Below, piece after piece: positions 27,914-40,928 of a stretch of DNA of 64,000 bases (within the stretch, counting starts at the first letter, position 1; each line of letters opens with the position of its first letter). The notes under the pieces were generated by a model. The model saw only the letters and a program-made list of their open reading frames with translations, searched no databases and had not been told where the DNA came from. Position numbers and translations under genes: made by a program. The stretch comes from Streptomyces sp. 1222.5 (GTDB lineage Bacteria > Actinomycetota > Actinomycetes > Streptomycetales > Streptomycetaceae): NCBI RefSeq assembly GCF_900105245.1, contig NZ_FNSZ01000001.1, forward strand, positions 2,852,001 through 2,916,000. Reading direction: 5' to 3'.

Positions 27914-30149
27914 CGTGCTGCTGCTCCTCCCGCAGTTCCTCCACCGAGACGCTGCCGAGCCTCTCATGCGCGGCCCGGCACTCGGGCGGCTCGATGCTGA
28001 TGCGGGGCAGACGGCGCTCCAGCCAGGCGGGCAGCCACCAGTTGGCGGCGCCGAGCAGGTGCATGAGGGCGGGCACGAGCAGGGTGCGCAGCACGAAGGC
28101 GTCGAGTGCGACCGCGGAGGCCAGGGCGATGCCGAACATGGCGATCACGCGGTCGCCGCTGAGCACGAAGGCGAGGAAGACCGAGATCATGATGACCGCG
28201 GCGGAGTTGATCACCCGGCTGGTCTCGGCGAGGCCCACGCGGACGGCACGCCGGTTGTCGCCGGTCTCCAGCCACTCCTCGTACATCCGGCTGACCAGGA
28301 AGACCTGGTAGTCCATGGAGAGCCCGAAGAGCACCGAGACCATGATCACCGGCAGGAAGGGCTCGATCGGGCCGGCACGGCCGAGGCCGAGCGGTTCGCT
28401 GCCCCAGCCCCACTGGAAGACGGCGACGACGACGCCGAACGCGGCGGCCACGGCGGCGACGTTCATCACGGCGGCCTTCAGCGGGATGCCGAGCGACCGG
28501 AAGGCGACCAGCAGCAGGAGGCAGCCGAATCCGATGACCACGCCGACGAACAGCGGCAGCTTGCCGATGATCACCTCGGCGAAGTCGTCGTAACCGGCGG
28601 TCACTCCGCCCACCTGGACGTCGAGGGAGGTGCCGGTCTCCGCCCGCGGCAGCACCTTGGTGCGCAGCCGGTCCACGAGGTCGCTGGTCGCCTCCGACTG
28701 GGGCGCGGTGGTGGGGACCACGGTGAGGTGGGCGATCCGGCCGCCGGAGGCGAAGACGGCCGGGGTGACGGAGGCGACGCCCCGGGTGGCGCGCAGCGTG
28801 GTGTCGAGGCTGTCCAGGGCGAGCTTGTCGTCGCCGCCGTCCACGCGGGTGACCAGGGTGAGGGGCCCGTCCACACCGGGACCGAAGCCCTCGGCGAGCA
28901 GGTCGTATGCCTTGCGGGTGGTGGAGGCGCGGGGGTCGTTGCCCTGGTCGGAGGTGCCGAGGTGGAGGGAGAGGGTCGGCGTGGCGAGCAGCGCGACGAC
29001 GGCGACGGCCAGCGAGCCGAGCAGCTTGGGGCGGCGCTCGACCAGCGCGGACCAGCGGGCGGCGAGGCCGGTGGGCAGTTCCGGGCGCGGTCCCCGTTCG
29101 GCGAGCCGGCGCCGCTCGCGACGGCTGAGGGCCCGCGGTCCGATGTACGACAGCAGGGCGGGCAGCAGGGTCACGGAGGCCGCGACGGTGAGCACGACCG
29201 TCAAGGAGGCCGCCACGGCCACCCCGTTGAGGAAGCCCAGCCGCAGTATCAGCATGCCCAGCAGGGCGATGCACACCGTCGCACCCGCGAAGACGATCGC
29301 GCGCCCGGTGGTGGCGACGGCGCTCTCGGCCGCCTCGGTGACGCTCAGTCCGCGTTTCAGGCCGCGCCGGTGCCTGGTCACGATGAAGAGCGCGTAGTCG
29401 ATGCCGACGCCGAGGCCGATCAGCATGCCGAGCATGGGTGCGAAGTCGGCGACCGTCATGGCGTGTCCGAGCAGCCCGATGCCCGCGTAGGCGGTGCCGA
29501 CGCCGACCAGCGCGGTGGCGATCGGCAGCAGCGCGGCGGCGAGCGAGCCGAAGGCGAGGAGCAGGACGACGGCCGCGACGCCCACGCCGACCACCTCGGC
29601 GGTGTGGCCGCGCGGTGACTCGGTGACCTCGACGGCGCTGCCGCCCAGTTCCACCTGGAGCCCGTCGCGCTCGGCGGCCTTGGCGACCCGCACCACGGAC
29701 CGCGCCTCGGACCTGCCGATGTCCTCGGCCTGCTGTGCGAAGGTCACCGTCGCGTAGGCCGTCCGGCCGTCCTCGCTGATGCGGTGGGTGTCGTGGCCGC
29801 CGTGGCCCGGGTGCCTGCGGTGGCCGCCGTAGGGGCCGGACACCGAGGCCACGCCGGGCAGTCCGGCGATCCGGTGCAGGGTGCGGGTCATGGTCCGCTC
29901 GACGCCGGCGGCGCGGACGCTGCCGTCCGCGGTGCGCCAGACGACGGTGTCGCTGTCGCCGCCGAGGCCGGGGAAGCCCTCCTGCAGCAGCCGGGCGGCG
30001 CGTCCGGACTCGGTGCCGGGGACCCCGTAGTCGTTCGAGTACGCCGAACCGGCCACGGCGGCCGCCGCGGTGACTCCGCCGAAGGCGAGGAGCCACAGCA
30101 GGACGGCGATGAGCCGGTGGCGGACGCACCAACGCGCGAGGGCTGCCAC
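27891..30149 (-). CDS. MMPL-family RND transporter
   Basis: A 752-residue membrane protein with the two-fold MMPL layout: one N-terminal TM, an extracytoplasmic loop (residues about 35-180), five or six TMs (185-370), a second TM with loop (380-540) and five more TMs (545-700). The second repeat holds the usual SVLFGLSMDYQVFLVSRMYEE and the first GLGVGIDYALFIVTRHR, the proton-relay Asp-Tyr pairs. Relatives export lipids or polyketides. No regulator is adjacent; the following GNAT gene overlaps its end. Confidence 0.92.
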   Translation of the reverse strand: MAALARWCVRHRLIAVLLWLLAFGGVTAAAAVAGSAYSNDYGVPGTESGRAARLLQEGFPGLGGDSDTVVWRTADGSVRAAGVERTMTRTLHRIAGLPGVASVSGPYGGHRRHPGHGGHDTHRISEDGRTAYATVTFAQQAEDIGRSEARSVVRVAKAAERDGLQVELGGSAVEVTESPRGHTAEVVGVGVAAVVLLLAFGSLAAALLPIATALVGVGTAYAGIGLLGHAMTVADFAPMLGMLIGLGVGIDYALFIVTRHRRGLKRGLSVTEAAESAVATTGRAIVFAGATVCIALLGMLILRLGFLNGVAVAASLTVVLTVAASVTLLPALLSYIGPRALSRRERRRLAERGPRPELPTGLAARWSALVERRPKLLGSLAVAVVALLATPTLSLHLGTSDQGNDPRASTTRKAYDLLAEGFGPGVDGPLTLVTRVDGGDDKLALDSLDTTLRATRGVASVTPAVFASGGRIAHLTVVPTTAPQSEATSDLVDRLRTKVLPRAETGTSLDVQVGGVTAGYDDFAEVIIGKLPLFVGVVIGFGCLLLLVAFRSLGIPLKAAVMNVAAVAAAFGVVVAVFQWGWGSEPLGLGRAGPIEPFLPVIMVSVLFGLSMDYQVFLVSRMYEEWLETGDNRRAVRVGLAETSRVINSAAVIMISVFLAFVLSGDRVIAMFGIALASAVALDAFVLRTLLVPALMHLLGAANWWLPAWLERRLPRISIEPPECRAAHERLGSVSVEELREEQQHDVRDIPG

Positions 30150-30352
30150 GGACGTGCTCCCGGAGGACTATTTGTGGATCTTTGACCGGGAACGATCGTC
30201 CGTAAACTGAACAGCCCGCAAAGAACGCATGAGCAATCGCAGGACACTCTTGCAGGCGAAAGAGATCGTTTGCCGTTTTCGTGGGGTTGTTCACAGGAGT
30301 GGGAGGGGCGTCACAGGACAGTCCGGCGAACTCTGTCACCCCCACGGGCACT

Positions 30353-30664
30353 TCAGTCGAACTGGTCCCCGAGTGCCATGACCATCGTCCCCACGATCAG
30401 CAGCCACAGGGCCCTGCGGGTACGGCCCTTGGCACCGAGGAACGCGGCGAGGGCGCAGACGGCGGCACCGAGGGCGTAGGCGGCGGGCACGCGGGCCGGG
30501 GCGGTGCCGGTGAGGCGCAGCAGGGCGGCGGCGAGCCCGGCGAGGCCGAGGAGCGCTCCGGAGCCGGCCGCGGTCCAGCGGGCCCGGCGGGCGTCTTCGA
30601 CGTACTCCTCTTCCCCGTCCTCGGATATCGACGGTTCGGTGCCGGAATCGGTGCGTCCTCTCAT
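30353..30664 (-). CDS. Small membrane protein (103 aa), unknown
   Basis: A 103-residue protein. The N-terminal 35 residues are hydrophilic and acidic (SISEDGEEEYVED), and three hydrophobic stretches follow (about 36-55, 64-82 and 88-100). The ATG at 30664 was chosen because the upstream residues are proline-rich noise; the ribosome site is weak. It lies downstream of gatB on the same strand but beyond a strong terminator, so it is probably expressed separately. No domain recognised. Confidence 0.72.
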   Translation of the reverse strand: MRGRTDSGTEPSISEDGEEEYVEDARRARWTAAGSGALLGLAGLAAALLRLTGTAPARVPAAYALGAAVCALAAFLGAKGRTRRALWLLIVGTMVMALGDQFD

Positions 30665-30777
30665 GGCGGGCGAGCGTAGCGCCCCTGCCGTGGCGGGCCG
30701 GGTGCGGGGGCCGCGTCCCGGCCCGGTCGGGAGCACGGCGGGCAAGCCGGGCGGCGGCCCGGCGAGGCCGCGGACGA

Positions 30778-30817
30778 CCGTGCGGCCCCGCAGGACACGT
30801 CCTGCGGGGCCGCACGG
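30778..30817 (-). terminator. Perfect 18-bp hairpin after gatB
   Basis: Two 18-base arms, CCGTGCGGCCCCGCAGGA and its exact complement, enclose a CACG loop, starting 14 bases past the gatB stop codon. It is a strong end for the gatCAB operon. Confidence 0.85.
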
Positions 30818-30831
30818 CGGATGCTCGGGGT

Positions 30832-32346
30832 TCAGCCCTCGCTGACGCCCAGCTTCTCCAGGATCAGCTCCTTGACGCGGGCCGCGTCGGCCTGGCCGCG
30901 GGTGGCCTTCATGACCGCGCCGACCAGGGCGCCGGCCGCGGCCACCTTGCCGCCGCGGATCTTGTCCGCGACGCCCGGGTTGCCGGCGATGGCCTCCTCG
31001 ACGGCGGCGGTCAGCGCGCCCTCGTCGGAGACGACCTTCAGACCGCGCTTGTCGACGACCTCGTCCGGGGTGCCCTCGCCCGCGAGGACGCCCTCGATGA
31101 CCTGGCGGGCCAGCTTGTCGTTCAGGTCACCCTTCGCGACCAGCTCGGTGACCCGGGCCACCTGCTGCGGCGTGATCGCCAGCTCGTCCAGCGTGCGGCC
31201 GGACTCGTTGGCGCTGCGCGCGAGTTCGCCCATCCACCACTTGCGGGCGGAGGCCGCGTCGGCACCGGCGTCGATCGTGGCGACGATCAGGTCCAGCGCG
31301 CCGGCGTTGAGGATCGCCTGCATGTCGGTGGCGGAGATGCCCCACTCGGCGAGCAGCCGGGTGCGGCGGGCCAGCGGCAGTTCGGGCAGCGCGCCGCGGA
31401 TCTCCTCGACCCACTCGCGGGAGGGCGCCACGGGGACGAGGTCCGGCTCCGGGAAGTACCGGTAGTCCTCGGCCTCTTCCTTGACGCGGCCCGAGGTCGT
31501 GGACCCGGTGTCCTCGTGGAAGTGGCGGGTCTCCTGGATGATCGTGCCGCCCGAGGACAGCACGGCCGCGTGCCGCTGGATCTCGAAGCGGGCCGCACGC
31601 TCCACGGAACGCAGCGAGTTGACGTTCTTCGTCTCGGAGCGGGTGCCGAACTTCGTGGTGCCGTTCGGACGCAGCGACAGGTTCACGTCGCAGCGCATCT
31701 GGCCCATCTCCATGCGGGCCTCGGACACGCCGAGGGCACGGATCAGCTCGCGCAGCTCGCGGACGTACGCCTTCGCCACCTCGGGGGCGCGCTCACCGGC
31801 GCCCTCGATCGGCTTGGTGACGATCTCGATCAGCGGGATGCCCGCGCGGTTGTAGTCGAGGAGGGAGTGCGAGGCGCCGTGGATACGGCCCGTCGCGCCA
31901 CCGACGTGCGTCGACTTGCCGGTGTCCTCCTCCATGTGGGCGCGCTCGATCTCCACGCGGAAGGTTTCGCCGTCCTCCAGCTGCACGTCGAGGAAGCCGT
32001 TGAAGGCGATCGGCTCGTCGTACTGGGAGGTCTGGAAGTTCTTCGGCATGTCCGGATAGAAGTAGTTCTTCCGGGCGAACCGGCACCACTCGGCGATCTC
32101 GCAGTTCAGCGCGAGACCGATCTTGATCGCGGACTCGACGCCGGTCGCGTTGACGACCGGGAGCGCGCCGGGCAGGCCGAGGCAGACCGGGCAGGTCTGG
32201 GAGTTCGGCTCCGCACCGAGCGCGGTCGAACAGCCGCAGAACATCTTGGTGTGGGTGCCGAGTTCGACATGGACCTCGAGGCCCATGACGGGGTCGTACG
32301 ACGCCAGCGCGTCCTCGTACGACACCAGGTCGGTCGTGGTGGTCAC
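30832..32346 (-). CDS. gatB: Asp-tRNA(Asn)/Glu-tRNA(Gln) amidotransferase subunit B
   Basis: A 504-residue kinase/tRNA-binding subunit of the GatCAB amidotransferase, which phosphorylates Glu (or Asp) on mischarged tRNA before amidation. Signatures include [20 protein letters not shown], the zinc-type Cys pattern (CGC...CPVCLGLPG) and the conserved [19 protein letters not shown]. The C-terminal YqeY-like tail domain (about 400-500) ends in LGVSEG. It comes last in gatC-gatA-(79 aa)-gatB. Confidence 0.96.
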   Translation of the reverse strand: MTTTTDLVSYEDALASYDPVMGLEVHVELGTHTKMFCGCSTALGAEPNSQTCPVCLGLPGALPVVNATGVESAIKIGLALNCEIAEWCRFARKNYFYPDMPKNFQTSQYDEPIAFNGFLDVQLEDGETFRVEIERAHMEEDTGKSTHVGGATGRIHGASHSLLDYNRAGIPLIEIVTKPIEGAGERAPEVAKAYVRELRELIRALGVSEARMEMGQMRCDVNLSLRPNGTTKFGTRSETKNVNSLRSVERAARFEIQRHAAVLSSGGTIIQETRHFHEDTGSTTSGRVKEEAEDYRYFPEPDLVPVAPSREWVEEIRGALPELPLARRTRLLAEWGISATDMQAILNAGALDLIVATIDAGADAASARKWWMGELARSANESGRTLDELAITPQQVARVTELVAKGDLNDKLARQVIEGVLAGEGTPDEVVDKRGLKVVSDEGALTAAVEEAIAGNPGVADKIRGGKVAAAGALVGAVMKATRGQADAARVKELILEKLGVSEG

Positions 32347-32362
32347 GGTGAAAACTTCCCTC

Positions 32363-32598
32363 TCAGCCCAGCAGGACGTCGTCGTCGCCCAGCCGCTTCA
32401 GCTCGCGGTAGAGGATGGCGAGGCCGGTGACGATGGCGACGGCGGACACGGTGGCGTCGATCAGCCGCAGCGTGTCGTGCTCGGCGCGCGCCTTCTTGAT
32501 CTGCTTGGCCACACCCAACGCGCCGAAGGCGGTTCCGGCCATCGACAGGTACGTGCCGGACTTCGACTTCTTGAAGCCCTTGGCCTTGTTCAGTGCGC

Positions 32599-32602
<4 letters not shown>
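32363..32602 (-). CDS. 79-aa membrane-anchored protein encoded between gatA and gatB
   Basis: Seventy-nine residues with a basic N-terminus ([20 protein letters not shown]), an [16 protein letters not shown] charged stretch and one clear hydrophobic helix ([20 protein letters not shown]). The GTG start overlaps the gatA stop as GTGA and GAGGAGG lies upstream, so it is translationally coupled to gatA. It ends 16 bp before gatB. I recall a similar small gene at this place in other Streptomyces but no function; its position suggests a link to GatCAB, perhaps membrane tethering, which is pure inference. Confidence 0.8.
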
Positions 32603-34098
<1,496 letters not shown>

Positions 34099-34100
34099 GG

Positions 34101-34397
34101 TCAGTCCTCCCCCAGGATCTGCGGCACCTTGAAACGCTGCTGCTCCTGGGCCGGGGCGCCGGAGAGCGCCTGCTCGGGGGTGAGCGAGGGACGGACCTCG
34201 TCCGCCCGCATGACGTTCGTCAGCGGGAGCGGGTGAGAGGTCGGCGGTACGTCCTGGTCGGCGACCTCGCTGACGCGGGCGACCGCGCCGATGATGTCGT
34301 CCAGCTGGCCTGCGAAGTGGTCGAGTTCTTCGGGCTTCAGCTCCAGACGCGCCAGCCGGGCGAGGTGGGCGACCTCCTCGCGCGTGATGCTCGGCAT
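34101..34397 (-). CDS. gatC: Asp-tRNA(Asn)/Glu-tRNA(Gln) amidotransferase subunit C
   Basis: A 98-residue belt subunit that stabilises GatA on GatB. It reads [20 protein letters not shown] at the start, and [14 protein letters not shown] residues ([10 protein letters not shown]) then [10 protein letters not shown] at the end, all standard for GatC. It is the first gene of the operon, with a good ribosome site (AGAGGAT) before the ATG. Confidence 0.96.
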   Translation of the reverse strand: MPSITREEVAHLARLARLELKPEELDHFAGQLDDIIGAVARVSEVADQDVPPTSHPLPLTNVMRADEVRPSLTPEQALSGAPAQEQQRFKVPQILGED

Positions 34398-34511
34398 GCA
34401 GCGATCCTCTGGGGTGAGTGTGTGTGGTTTGGGGCCAATCCTATGGGGCGAGGCCCCGTGCCCGTGAAACGGTTTGCCCGGGCCCCGTCCCGGGGGACGC
34501 CGCCGGGCTCC

Positions 34512-35006
34512 TCAGCGGTGCCGCCCGTCCCAGGACTCGCTGCGCAGGAAGTGGTTGTCGTACAGCTCCTGGACCTCCAGCAGGCTCTCCGGGGTGACCT
34601 CGCCGAGGCGGATGCGCCGCAGGTGGCGGAAGTACTCGAAGCGCTCGACGCCCGGGGTGATGACGATCAGGATGTCGGCCGTGCTGCCGGGGGCGGCGGC
34701 GAAGGCGTGCGGCCGGTCGGGCGGCACGACGACCAGGTCGCCGGACCGGGCGGTGACGACGTCGTCGCCGGACAGCAGCTCGGCCTCGCCGTCGAGCAGG
34801 AAGAACATCTCCGCGGAGTTGCGGTGCAGGTGCGGGCGGGCGCCGTCGGCGCCCTCCGTGAGGGTGACCCGGACGGTGGACAGCGCGCCTCCGCTGGCGC
34901 TGCTGTCGGCGAGCAGCTTGACACTGGTGGGCGCTCCGCCGACCACCTCGGCCTCCGCGTCACGGACGAGCACGGTGTCGTCGAACTTCGGGACGAACAG
35001 CGACAT
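34512..35006 (-). CDS. Cupin-domain protein
   Basis: A 164-residue single-domain cupin. Motif 1 is RPHLHRNSAEMFFLLDGEAELLSG (two stretches: the metal His pair HLH and the Glu), and motif 2 is VVPPDRPHAFAAAPG (third His). The closing helix EVQELYDNHFLRSESWDGRHR is unusual. The reaction is unknown; many such proteins are dioxygenases or sensors. Upstream on the same strand, 35 bp away, is the DUF4267 gene, so the two probably form a unit under the TetR regulator at 35511. Confidence 0.84.
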   Translation of the reverse strand: MSLFVPKFDDTVLVRDAEAEVVGGAPTSVKLLADSSASGGALSTVRVTLTEGADGARPHLHRNSAEMFFLLDGEAELLSGDDVVTARSGDLVVVPPDRPHAFAAAPGSTADILIVITPGVERFEYFRHLRRIRLGEVTPESLLEVQELYDNHFLRSESWDGRHR

Positions 35007-35041
35007 GGTGGTTCCCCCCTCTGGGTGTCGTCCGGCTGTCG

Positions 35042-35413
35042 TCAGACCGCGAAGAGCAGGCCGGCACTGATCAGTACAACGATCGCGGTGGCGAAGTGGA
35101 TCCCGAAGGCGACGGCTTTCGTGCCGCCGTTGCGCAGGACTATCAGCGTGTCGCCGAACGGGACGAGGGCGACGGCCAGCATGAACCAGGCCTCGGCGTG
35201 CGCTCCGGCGAAGGCCAGCACGGCGAGGCCGGCCACGCCGAGGGTGCCGTCGCGAAGCCCCTTGACCGACAGGTAGGCGCCGGCGTCGCCGTGCGGGTCG
35301 GCCGGGGCGCCGTAGCCGGTGGCGGCGGAGCCCGGCTGGAACAGGAACCGGTAGCCGAGGAACACGCAGAACAGGTCGAGCAGAACGGCGAGGGTGTACG
35401 CGGTGACGGTCAT
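35042..35413 (-). CDS. DUF4267-type small membrane protein
   Basis: A 123-residue protein with four hydrophobic segments (about 5-22, 55-70, 74-90 and 103-122) and the conserved middle YLSVKGLRDGTLGVAGLAV, which I associate with DUF4267. The function is unknown. It is divergent from a TetR gene with perfect palindromic operator candidates between them and is probably repressed by it. The cupin gene follows 35 bp downstream. Confidence 0.84.
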   Translation of the reverse strand: MTVTAYTLAVLLDLFCVFLGYRFLFQPGSAATGYGAPADPHGDAGAYLSVKGLRDGTLGVAGLAVLAFAGAHAEAWFMLAVALVPFGDTLIVLRNGGTKAVAFGIHFATAIVVLISAGLLFAV

Positions 35414-35437
35414 GTCTGTTTCTCCTCTTACCTGTTT

Positions 35438-35500
35438 CTAGCAGTGCTAGGGACAAGAGCGAAGCTAGCAGAGCAGCGACAGATTGTCTAGCGCTGCTAG
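35438..35500. promoter_or_regulatory. Paired CTAGCAnTGCTAG operators of the TetR regulator
   Basis: CTAGCAGTGCTAG (35438-35450) is a perfect 13-bp palindrome around a central base. CTAGCGCTGCTAG (35488-35500) is the same with one change, and a half-site CTAGCA lies at 35465-35470 between them. The second palindrome overlaps a -10-like TAGAAT (35498-35503), which is right-placed for a leaderless start at 35511. The sites therefore cover both divergent promoters. Confidence 0.72.
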
Positions 35501-35510
35501 AATCCAGTAC

Positions 35511-36134
35511 GTGTCGATCCAGACGCGCCGGGAGCGCGAACGAGCGGAACGCGAGCGGCTGATCGTCACGGCCGCACGGGAGCTGGCCGAGACCGAGGGC
35601 TGGGGCGCGGTGACGACCCGCCGACTGGCGGCCGAGATCGAGTACAGCCAGCCGGTGCTCTACAGCCACTTCGAGGGCAAGGGCGCGATCATGACGGCCG
35701 TCGCCCTGGAGGGGTTCGGCGAGTTGGCGGCCGAGCTGCGGACGGCGCGGACGGGTGCGCGGGACAGGCGGGGGGCGCTCTGGGCGGTCGCGGCGGCGTA
35801 CACGTCCTTCGCCGGGCGGCGGCCCGCCCTCTACGACGCGATGTTCACCCACCTGGTGGACCTGCCGTCCGCCACGCAGGGGGCACCGGCGCCGCTGTGG
35901 GAGGCGTTCAACGAACTGCTGTGGGCGGTGGAGCCGATCGCGGTCGGCGACGACGACCCCGGCCCGCTCACGGAGACCTTCTGGGCGGGCCTGCACGGTC
36001 TGGCGACCCTGATGCGCAGCGGCCGCCTCCCTGAGCCCACCCACGAACGCCGCCTGGCCCTGCTGGTCGGCCACTTCGCGGGGCGCGGCCGAGGCTCGGC
36101 GGCCCGCACGCACAGCGGTGGCTCCGCTTCATGA
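35511..36134 (+). CDS. TetR-family transcriptional regulator
   Basis: A 207-residue protein. I chose the GTG at 35511 (VSIQTRRERERAERERLIV): a -10-like TAGAAT ends 7 bases upstream, so the mRNA probably starts at the GTG and is leaderless. The HTH is about residues 30-55 (WGAVTTRRLAAEIEYSQPVL, then YSHFEGKGAIM). The C-terminal domain resembles the TetR_C of WHG-type regulators (LYDAMFTHLVDLP, FWAGLHGLATLMRSGRLP). The palindromes in its promoter suggest that it represses itself and the DUF4267-cupin pair. Confidence 0.88.
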   Translation: MSIQTRRERERAERERLIVTAARELAETEGWGAVTTRRLAAEIEYSQPVLYSHFEGKGAIMTAVALEGFGELAAELRTARTGARDRRGALWAVAAAYTSFAGRRPALYDAMFTHLVDLPSATQGAPAPLWEAFNELLWAVEPIAVGDDDPGPLTETFWAGLHGLATLMRSGRLPEPTHERRLALLVGHFAGRGRGSAARTHSGGSAS

Positions 36135-36226
36135 GGGGCGCGCCGCACAGGTCGGGAGACAGCCGGCCGGCACCTCGTCGGTACCGAGGGCGGCCTGACG
36201 CGGCCGGCCGGCCGGCTGAAGGAGCG

Positions 36227-38458
36227 TTACTCCGCGGCCGGCAGGGCCGCTCTCGGGCGCTGCCAGCCCCGGGAGCCGCGGGCCAGCAGCCAGGCCGTCG
36301 TCTCCTCCGGCGGCATCGCCGCGGCGACCAGCCAGCCCTGTACCGCGTCGCAGCCGAGGTCCCGCAGCCGCTCCCAGGTCTCGTCGTCCTCCACACCCTC
36401 GGCGACGACGAGCAGGCCCAGCGAATGCGCCAGGTCGACGGTGCAGCGCACGATCTCCGCGTCCTGGGCGTCGACGGCCAGACGGGCCACGAAGGAACGG
36501 TCGATCTTCAGCTCGCTGACGGGCAGCCGCCGCAGATGGACCAGCGACGAGTACCCGGTGCCGAAGTCGTCCAGGGACATCTTCACTCCGTGGCCGGTGA
36601 GCCCGGCCAGCGTGTCGGCGGCGCGCTGCGGGTCCTCCAGCAGGACGTGCTCGGTGATCTCCAGCTGGAGCGCCCCGGCCGGGACCCCGTGCCGGGCCAG
36701 CCGTGCGGCGACCGATCCGGCGAAGCCGGGCGTGTGGACGTCGCGCGGGGACACGTTGACCGCCACCGGGACGTACAGGCCCTGCGCGCGCCACCGGGCG
36801 ACCTGCCCGAGCGCGGTCTCCAGGACGTACTCCGTCAGATGGGGCATCAGACCGGAGGACTCGGCGATCGCGATGAACTCGTCCGGCGGAACCTTCCCCC
36901 GCTCCGGGTGCACCCAGCGCACCAGCGCCTCCAGACCGGCGACCTGGCCGTCGAAGCGGACCTTCGGCTGGTAGTGCAGCTGCACCTCGTGCGCGTCCAG
37001 CGCCCGGCGCAGATCGCCCAGCAGGCCCAGCCGGTCCGGGGTGTTGGAGTCCCGCTTGGACTCGTACACCTCGACGCCCGTACGGTCCCTCTTCGCCTGG
37101 TACATCGCCACATCGGCCCGGCGCAGCAGCCCTTCGGCGTCCAGGGCGTGGTCCGGGAATACGGCGACTCCGGCGCTGGCCTCCAGCACGAGGGTGAGTC
37201 CGTCGAGATCGAGCGGGGAGCTGAGCTCGGTGACGAGCCCGCGGGCGACCCGGGTGGCCGAGGTGGTGGAGTCGGCGACGGGAAGTAACACGGCGAACTC
37301 GTCACCGCCGAGTCGCGCGGCCTCCGCCCCGCGCGGCAGGGCGAGCCGCAGCCGGTCGGCGATCTGCAGCAGCAGCCGGTCACCGGCGAGATGGCCCAGG
37401 GTGTCGTTCACCGAGCGGAACCGGTCGAGGTCGATCAGCATGAGGGCGGAGCGGGCGCCGATGCGTTCCGCGTCGTCGAGCGCGGTCCAGATCCGCTCCA
37501 GCAGCCACTGCCGGTTGGGCAGCCCGGTGAGCGGGTCGCGCAGCTGCTCCTCGGCGCGGGCGCGGGCCATCCAGAGGGTGGAGTCGAGGGCGATGAGCGG
37601 GATGGCGAACAGCGGCAGCAGGATCGGCTGCGCGTCCGCGACGACACAGAGCAGGGGCGCTATGCCGAGCAGGGCGACGGCGACGAGGCCCTGTCTGACC
37701 AGGGTGGTACGGGCGACGGTGGGCACCTTGCCGCGCGGGGCGTTCAGGTACCAGAGCAGACCGCGGCTCACCGCGAGGTAGGCGCCCGCGACGAGTACGA
37801 ACGCGGGGGCGGTCGTGAGGCTCCAGCTGTCGGGCCGCCAGGGCTCCTCGACGCTCGGGACCCGGCCGAACGCGCCGAGCAGCAGGGCGCCCGCGGCGAT
37901 GCCGAGGATGTCCACCGCGCCGTGCAGGACGCCCTGCCGCCAGCGGTGGCGCCGGGCGATGCCGACGAGGACGACGACGGTGAGGCTGACCATGCCGGCG
38001 GACACCCAGCCGTACAGCAGCAGCACGGCCAGGGTGAGGGCGGCGCCGGACCCGGTGCCGCCCACCCAGCGGGCGCGCCCCAGCATGACGAGGTGTCCGA
38101 CGATGAGGCCGGTCAGCAGAGCCAGCGACAGGCCGACCGTGTGGCACGGGAAGAGGGCGTGATGGCCGGTGAAGGCACGGTAGAAGCCGGCACCGAGGAC
38201 GAGCCCGGCCGCGGCCACGACCGCCGAGGGCGGCGTGGGCCAGGACGGGTGCCGTGCGGAGTCGGCCTCGGTCAGGCCGGGGGCGGGCTCGATGGCCAGG
38301 GGTACCGGGAGGTGCGGTTCGACGGTGGTGCCGGGTGCGGTCGGGCGCGGCGGGCCGCCCGTCCGTCCTTCGTGCCGACCCGTCCACCGGCTTCCCCGCC
38401 ACGCGTCGGCGCGACGGCGCAGCCATGAGTCCGGGGCGGCGCTCTCGGTCGGTTCCAT
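36227..38458 (-). CDS. rmdB: Membrane GGDEF-EAL c-di-GMP phosphodiesterase, RmdB-like
   Basis: A 743-residue protein. The ATG at 38458 has GAGAGGG 7 bases upstream. About eight to ten hydrophobic segments (residues 75-300) precede GGDEF (about 310-470) and EAL (about 490-735). The EAL residues are intact: GLEALVRW (about 508), VNVSPRD, EITEH, SLDDFGTGYSSL, LKIDRSF and VVAEGVED. GGDEF is also exact, but the RxxD I-site is absent (PRGA occupies its place). As known for S. coelicolor RmdB (SCO5495, next to ligA), this class degrades c-di-GMP and affects development. The name is inferred from architecture and neighbourhood. Confidence 0.87.
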   Translation of the reverse strand: MEPTESAAPDSWLRRRADAWRGSRWTGRHEGRTGGPPRPTAPGTTVEPHLPVPLAIEPAPGLTEADSARHPSWPTPPSAVVAAAGLVLGAGFYRAFTGHHALFPCHTVGLSLALLTGLIVGHLVMLGRARWVGGTGSGAALTLAVLLLYGWVSAGMVSLTVVVLVGIARRHRWRQGVLHGAVDILGIAAGALLLGAFGRVPSVEEPWRPDSWSLTTAPAFVLVAGAYLAVSRGLLWYLNAPRGKVPTVARTTLVRQGLVAVALLGIAPLLCVVADAQPILLPLFAIPLIALDSTLWMARARAEEQLRDPLTGLPNRQWLLERIWTALDDAERIGARSALMLIDLDRFRSVNDTLGHLAGDRLLLQIADRLRLALPRGAEAARLGGDEFAVLLPVADSTTSATRVARGLVTELSSPLDLDGLTLVLEASAGVAVFPDHALDAEGLLRRADVAMYQAKRDRTGVEVYESKRDSNTPDRLGLLGDLRRALDAHEVQLHYQPKVRFDGQVAGLEALVRWVHPERGKVPPDEFIAIAESSGLMPHLTEYVLETALGQVARWRAQGLYVPVAVNVSPRDVHTPGFAGSVAARLARHGVPAGALQLEITEHVLLEDPQRAADTLAGLTGHGVKMSLDDFGTGYSSLVHLRRLPVSELKIDRSFVARLAVDAQDAEIVRCTVDLAHSLGLLVVAEGVEDDETWERLRDLGCDAVQGWLVAAAMPPEETTAWLLARGSRGWQRPRAALPAAE

Positions 38459-38543
38459 TCCCGTCCCTCTCACAGCCGGCGGTGCCCACGCCACGCGGTC
38501 CGATGTCCGACAGCCATCAGCAGCTCCGCGTCGAAGAAACCCT

Positions 38544-38568
38544 CCCCGCGCCCTCACAGGGCGCGGGG
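38544..38568 (-). terminator. Hairpin between ligA and rmdB
   Basis: CCCCGCGCCCT and AGGGCGCGGGG make an 11-bp perfect stem with a CAC loop. It lies about 150 bp past the ligA stop and 86 bp before the rmdB start, so it separates the two units. The remaining bases between the genes show nothing else. Confidence 0.6.
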
Positions 38569-38717
38569 ATGCCCCAACCGCAGCCGGGCACGGCAGGCGC
38601 ACATCTCAACAGTAGGCCGCGGAAGGCTTCCTCGGGCACCGGTCGTCGACGGTTGCCCGAATGCGCCCGGGCCACCCGTATGCAACTGATATGCACCGAA
38701 CGGGTGGCCTTCAACCG

Positions 38718-40928
<2,211 letters not shown>

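Noticed and set aside
30188..30201. GGGAACGATCGTCC as a possible LexA box upstream of the MMPL gene
   Set aside because: The right half should be GTTC; here it is GTCC, so it fails the GAAC-N4-GTTC rule.
38517..38714. A 65-codon minus-strand frame between ligA and rmdB
   Set aside because: It overlaps the terminator-like hairpin, has no ribosome site and reads like noise.
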